Below the pieces are notes generated by a model. It was not told the DNA's origin and did no database searches. It saw only the letters and a program-made list of their open reading frames with translations. From Bacteroidales bacterium (lineage in GTDB: Bacteria; Bacteroidota; Bacteroidia; Bacteroidales; Muribaculaceae): a stretch of 17,899 nucleotides of DNA. Positions 14,120-17,899 of the stretch are shown here, piece by piece; the first letter of the stretch is position 1, and every line of letters starts with the position of its first letter. The DNA is taken from positions 1-17,899 of the forward strand of contig CAAGGJ010000141.1 in NCBI GenBank assembly GCA_900769345.1, written 5' to 3'. The position numbers and the translations under genes are program-made.

Positions 14120-15205
14120 ATGAACAAGAGGACATGTCTTTATGACAAGCATGAAGCGCTTGGCGCTTTGATATCGCCTTTCGGCGGTTTTGATATGCCT
14201 ATACAGTATTCTTCGATTATCGAAGAGCACAATGCAGTGCGTCAACATTGTGGCGTATTCGATGTTTCGCACATGGGTGAAGTGCGAGTAACCGGCAATG
14301 AGGCAGAAAAATATGTAAATCACATCTTCACCAACGACATCACCGATGCTCCGCTCGGGAAGGTCTACTATGGCATGATGTGCTATCCTCACGGCGGTGT
14401 GGTGGACGATTTGCTCGTGTATAAAATGGACGAAAACGACTTCTTCCTTGTGATTAATGCTGCCAACATCGATAAGGATGTGGCATGGATTAATGAGCAA
14501 GCTCAAGGCTACGATGTAAACATCGATCATCAAAGCGACTATTATGGTCAGATAGCCGTTCAGGGCCCGGAAGCAGAGGCTGTGGTAGAAGAAGTGCTGA
14601 AATTGGCATGCAGCGAGATGGTGTTCTACACCGCAAAGAATCTCGATGTAGATGGTGAGACCATCGTTGTGAGCCGTACAGGCTACACCGGCGAGGATGG
14701 CTTCGAAATATATGCTTCGCACGAACTAATACGCAAGATGTGGGACCTCTTGATGGAGAGTGGTCGCTGCAAGCCATGCGGACTCGGCTGCCGCGATACT
14801 TTGCGCTTCGAAGTGGGGTTGCCTCTCTATGGCGATGAACTCAGCGACTCTATCTCGCCCGTAATGGCAGGCCTTTCGATGTTCTGCAAATTCGATAAGC
14901 CTGAGTTTATAGGTCGCGAAGCACTATTGCAGCAGAAACAAGAGGGCGTGAGCCAACGCTTGCGCGGAATAGAGCTTGAAGGCAATGCAGTGCCACGCCA
15001 TGGCTACGCAGTGCTCAAGGACGGCAAGCAAGTGGGCGAAGTGACTACCGGCTACCGCTTGATTTCGGTAGAAAAGAGTTGTGCAGTGGCCCTGGTGGAT
15101 GCCGGCTTGAAGCTCGGCGATACTGTGGAAGTGCAGATTCGCAAGAAGACATTCCCCGGAGTTATCACCAAGAAGATTTTCTACGACAAACACTATAAGA
15201 AGTAA
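14120..15205 (+). CDS. gcvT: glycine cleavage system T protein (aminomethyltransferase)
   Basis: A 361-residue T protein: it takes the aminomethyl group from lipoyl-GcvH, releases ammonia and passes the methylene to tetrahydrofolate. Motifs: FGGFDMPIQY (21-30), FDVSHMGE (47-54), GGVVDDLLVY (92-101, with the folate-site aspartate D96 or D97) and SRTGYTGEDGFEIY (185-198). The C-terminal barrel reads GEVTTGYRLISVEKS in place of the common VTSGTxSPTL, a variant I associate with Bacteroidales. The A-rich leader of 94 bases contains no visible glycine riboswitch or promoter box, so it is probably cotranscribed with lplA. Confidence 0.96.
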   Translation: MNKRTCLYDKHEALGALISPFGGFDMPIQYSSIIEEHNAVRQHCGVFDVSHMGEVRVTGNEAEKYVNHIFTNDITDAPLGKVYYGMMCYPHGGVVDDLLVYKMDENDFFLVINAANIDKDVAWINEQAQGYDVNIDHQSDYYGQIAVQGPEAEAVVEEVLKLACSEMVFYTAKNLDVDGETIVVSRTGYTGEDGFEIYASHELIRKMWDLLMESGRCKPCGLGCRDTLRFEVGLPLYGDELSDSISPVMAGLSMFCKFDKPEFIGREALLQQKQEGVSQRLRGIELEGNAVPRHGYAVLKDGKQVGEVTTGYRLISVEKSCAVALVDAGLKLGDTVEVQIRKKTFPGVITKKIFYDKHYKK

Positions 15206-15216
15206 TACCAACCCCT

Positions 15217-15253
15217 CTGTAGCCCTGTCTGAAAATGACTCGCGGGGCTGCAG
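15217..15253 (+). other. hairpin in the gcvT-gcvH spacer
   Basis: A 9 bp stem with one G-T pair (15217-15225 with 15245-15253) and a 19 base loop lies 12 bases after gcvT. No T-run follows, so it is not a clear terminator; it could be a processing or stability element, or a partial attenuator before gcvH. An 8-base direct repeat ATGACTCG occurs in and just after it (15235-15242, 15254-15261). Confidence 0.4.
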
Positions 15254-15314
15254 ATGACTCGAAATAGTAAACAAATAACATAAATCCCCATAAACCAAAA
15301 TAAATAAAAACGAT

Positions 15315-15698
15315 ATGGCAAAATTTGAAGAAGGTCTCTACTATTCAGAGACACACGAATATGTGAGAGTAGACGGCAATATAGCAGTAATAGGAATTTC
15401 AGACTATGCACAGCACGCATTGGGAACAGTGGTGTATGTGGACATGCCCGAAGTAGACGATGAAGTGGAGGCAGGCGAAGAATTTGGCGCAGTAGAAAGC
15501 GTTAAGGCAGCCAGCGACCTCAATTGTCCTGTTAGCGGCACCGTAGTAGAGGTAAACGAAGCCCTCGAAGACGAACCCGGATTGCTCAACAAGGATGCAT
15601 TTGCCAACTGGATTATCAAGGTGGAGATGAGCGATAAGAGCGAACTCGATGACTTGATGGATGCCAAGGCATACGAAGAATTCTGCGCCAACGAATAA
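15315..15698 (+). CDS. gcvH: glycine cleavage system H protein
   Basis: A 127-residue lipoyl carrier that shuttles the aminomethyl intermediate between the P, T and L proteins. The lipoylated lysine is K64 in GAVESVKAASDL (58-69), followed by CPVSGTVVEVNEAL (71-84) and the conserved PGLLNKDAFANWIIKV (88-103). Length is standard. It sits between gcvT (109 bases upstream, with a hairpin) and gcvPA (28 bases downstream). It is the probable target of the ligase encoded four kilobases or less upstream in the same cluster. Confidence 0.97.
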   Translation: MAKFEEGLYYSETHEYVRVDGNIAVIGISDYAQHALGTVVYVDMPEVDDEVEAGEEFGAVESVKAASDLNCPVSGTVVEVNEALEDEPGLLNKDAFANWIIKVEMSDKSELDDLMDAKAYEEFCANE

Positions 15699-15726
15699 TA
15701 CGCTACTCTTTAACGCTATTCACAAT

Positions 15727-17049
15727 ATGGCTTACAAGTATTTCCCGCATACCGAGGCCGACATCACCGAGATGTTGGCCCGTATCGGTGTATCGTCGCT
15801 CGACGACCTCTTCAGCGATGTGCCCGAATGTATACGCTTTCGCAAGGAATATAACCTCCCCGAAGCCAAGAGCGAACTCGAGGTTAGAGAACTCTTTGCT
15901 CGCTTGGCAGGCGCCAATAAGGTGCTCACTTGCTTTGCCGGAGCCGGTGTCTACGATCACTACACCCCATCGGTGATTCCGAGCATAGTGCAACGCTCGG
16001 AGTTCCTTACTTCATACACTCCCTACCAAGCCGAAATTTCGCAAGGTACGCTTCACTACATCTTCGAATATCAGTCGATGATGACCGAACTCACCGGAAT
16101 GGCTATCTCTAACGCCTCGATGTACGATGGCGCCAGCGCCACTGCCGAAGCCGTGCTGATGGCAAATGCAGCAGCCAAGAAAGCCAATCGCGTGCTCGTG
16201 TCGAAGACCGTTGACGACCGTACGCTTAATGTGATACTCACCTATGCCCACTTCCATGGCGTGGAAATCGACCTTATCGAAGCCACTGACGGTGCTACCG
16301 ATTTCGCCGATATGAATGTCAAACTCGAAGCAGGCGGTGTGGCAGGCGTGGTGCTGCAGCAACCTAACAAATATGGCGTGGTGGAAGACTTCACCGGCGT
16401 TGCCGATGCATGCCATGCCAAGAAAGCAATGATGGTAATCAACAGCGTGGCTGCCGACTTGGCGTTGCTTCGCACACCGGGCGAGTGGGGAGCCGACATA
16501 GCAGTGGGCGATGTGCAGTCGCTGGGCGTGCCTATGTCGTTTGGCGGTCCGTATGCCGGATATATGTGCTGCACCGAGAAATTGATGCGCAAGTTGCCCG
16601 GCCGCATTGTGGGATGCACTCGCGACACTGAAGGCCGTCGCTGCTTCGTGCTCACACTCCAGGCTCGCGAACAGCACATCCGTCGCGAAAAAGCCACCTC
16701 TAACATTTGCTCAAACCAGAGCCTTATGGCACTCTGGGTGACCATCTATATGAGTCTTATGGGCAAGCAAGGCGTAAAAGAAGCCGCACAGCTCTCTTAC
16801 GACGGCGCTCACTATATGCAAGAGCAACTCCTTGCCACCGGCAGGTTTGCTCCTCGTTTCGACCGCCCGTTCTTCAATGAATTCTGTGTTACCTTCAACG
16901 GCGACGCAGATGCATTGCAGCAACATCTTGCCGACAACGGCATCTTGGGCGGTGTGAAGATCGACTCCAACACCATTATGTTTGCTGTCACCGAAAAGCG
17001 CAGCAAAGAAGAGATTGACCGCGTTGTAGAACTTAGCAAGGAGATTTGA
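15727..17049 (+). CDS. gcvPA: glycine dehydrogenase (decarboxylating) subunit 1
   Basis: The 440-residue N-terminal half of a split P protein, which with GcvPB forms the PLP-dependent glycine decarboxylase. Recognised blocks: MAYKYFPHTEADITEML (1-17), FAGAGVYDHYTPSVI (70-84), FLTSYTPYQAEISQGTLHYI (93-112) and ELTGMAISNASMYDGASA (121-138). The frame extends upstream to 15661, but those 22 residues overlap gcvH and lack family similarity; ATG at 15727 begins the conserved N-terminus. The stop is 3 bases before gcvPB, so the two halves are likely translated together. It carries no PLP lysine, which is expected since that is in subunit 2. Confidence 0.96.
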   Translation: MAYKYFPHTEADITEMLARIGVSSLDDLFSDVPECIRFRKEYNLPEAKSELEVRELFARLAGANKVLTCFAGAGVYDHYTPSVIPSIVQRSEFLTSYTPYQAEISQGTLHYIFEYQSMMTELTGMAISNASMYDGASATAEAVLMANAAAKKANRVLVSKTVDDRTLNVILTYAHFHGVEIDLIEATDGATDFADMNVKLEAGGVAGVVLQQPNKYGVVEDFTGVADACHAKKAMMVINSVAADLALLRTPGEWGADIAVGDVQSLGVPMSFGGPYAGYMCCTEKLMRKLPGRIVGCTRDTEGRRCFVLTLQAREQHIRREKATSNICSNQSLMALWVTIYMSLMGKQGVKEAAQLSYDGAHYMQEQLLATGRFAPRFDRPFFNEFCVTFNGDADALQQHLADNGILGGVKIDSNTIMFAVTEKRSKEEIDRVVELSKEI

Positions 17050-17052
17050 GCC

Positions 17053-17899
17053 ATGAACAATAAATTATACGGAAACCTGATATTTGAGTTGAGCCACCCC
17101 GGCACTTGTGGCTATTCTCTGCCCGCCAACCGTTTCGGCAACCACACTCTGCCGCAGCAAATGCGTCGCCAAGCCGATGCCGAGCTGCCTGAGTGCGATG
17201 AGATGACCGTGGTGCGCCACTATACCAATCACTCTGCCAATAACTTCGGCGTGAACAACGGATTCTATCCGCTCGGCTCATGCACAATGAAGTATAATCC
17301 GGTGATCAACGAAGAAGTGGCTGCTATGCCACAATTCCAGGGCTTGCACCCATTGCAGCCCGAGAGCACTTGTCAAGGCGCCCTCGAGGTGTACTACAAT
17401 CTGCAAAAATCGCTTTGCGAACTCACCGGTCTGAGCGAATTTACGCTCAACCCTTGTGCCGGCGCTCATGGCGAGCTCACCGGTTTGATGGTGATACGCA
17501 GCTATCATCAGAGTCGCGGCGACCACCGTCGCGTGAAAGTGATAGTGCCCGACTCGGCTCACGGCACCAATCCCGCTTCGGCTGCAGTTTGCGGCCTCGA
17601 AATAGTGGAGGTGAAGAGCACCGCTAACGGTCTTGTTGATGTGGAGTCGCTCAAGCCACTGCTCGGCGACGACATTGCCGCTATGATGATGACCAACCCC
17701 AACACCCTCGGCTTGTTTGAGAAAGAAATTCCCGAAATAGCTAAATTGGTGCACGAATGTGGCGGCTTGATGTATTACGACGGCGCCAACCTCAACCCTA
17801 TGCTCGGTGTTAGCCGTCCTGGCGATATGGGCTTCGATGTGATGCACATCAATCTGCACAAGACATTCTCTACACCTCACGGTGGCGGAGGCCCGGGTA
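17053..17899 (+). CDS. gcvPB: glycine dehydrogenase (decarboxylating) subunit 2, 3' end beyond window
   Basis: From ATG at 17053 the frame runs open for 282 codons to the window edge; GcvPB proteins are usually about 480 residues, so the last 40 percent is missing. Motifs: YPLGSCTMKYNP (about 72-83), NPCAGAHGE (about 133-141), DSAHGTNPASA (about 167-177) and MHINLHKTFSTPHGGGGPG (264-282), where K270 should form the PLP Schiff base. It starts 3 bases after gcvPA. The frame is separate from gcvPA with a real TGA between, so this is a true two-gene P protein rather than a frameshifted one: both parts have intact ends typical of the split form. Confidence 0.96.
   Translation, partial: MNNKLYGNLIFELSHPGTCGYSLPANRFGNHTLPQQMRRQADAELPECDEMTVVRHYTNHSANNFGVNNGFYPLGSCTMKYNPVINEEVAAMPQFQGLHPLQPESTCQGALEVYYNLQKSLCELTGLSEFTLNPCAGAHGELTGLMVIRSYHQSRGDHRRVKVIVPDSAHGTNPASAAVCGLEIVEVKSTANGLVDVESLKPLLGDDIAAMMMTNPNTLGLFEKEIPEIAKLVHECGGLMYYDGANLNPMLGVSRPGDMGFDVMHINLHKTFSTPHGGGGPG

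Noticed and set aside
15661..15726. N-terminal extension of gcvPA by 22 codons
   Set aside because: It overlaps the gcvH coding end and lacks family similarity; ATG at 15727 opens the conserved GcvPA N-terminus.

Overview
The window looks like a Bacteroidales chromosome, most likely Muribaculaceae or a close relative. The evidence is several promoters of the Bacteroidota type (TTTG, about 19 bases, TAnnTTTG), A/T-rich leaders with no clear Shine-Dalgarno sequence, a fimbrillin-like surface lipoprotein, secreted GH29 fucosidases and an AAA-ATPase/PD-(D/E)XK protein of the kind common in gut Bacteroidales. The family assignment rests on gene-family knowledge, not on a database search.

Left part (1-7.6 kb, accessory): a strong bidirectional terminator at the left edge; an AAA-ATPase with a nuclease-like C-terminus on the minus strand; then, divergently, two tandem secreted GH29 alpha-L-fucosidase paralogues closed by a strong terminator. 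About 1 kb without a convincing protein gene follows. It holds a 31-32 bp degenerate tandem repeat and, on the minus strand, a promoter and terminator that could frame a transcript of about 165 nt (candidate sRNA or leader with a 17-codon ORF). Next comes a 505-residue surface lipoprotein with a fimbrillin-like body and a DUF1566/FISUMP-like end, and a small two-helix membrane protein on the minus strand.

Middle (7.6-13.1 kb, all minus strand): a repeat-rich 0.8 kb stretch with a 267 bp hairpin-rich element bounded by 10 bp inverted repeats; then the housekeeping pair pyrH-frr (UMP kinase, ribosome recycling factor) with its own promoter and terminator; then an operon neuC-neuA-M16 peptidase, whose first two genes make and activate a nonulosonic (sialic-type) acid. 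No neuB-like synthase lies in the window.

Right part (13.3-17.9 kb, plus strand): a compact lipoate-protein ligase followed by gcvT, gcvH, gcvPA and the start of gcvPB. This is a glycine cleavage cluster in which the ligase probably lipoylates the GcvH in the same operon and in which the P-protein is split in two. The window ends inside gcvPB just after its PLP-binding lysine.
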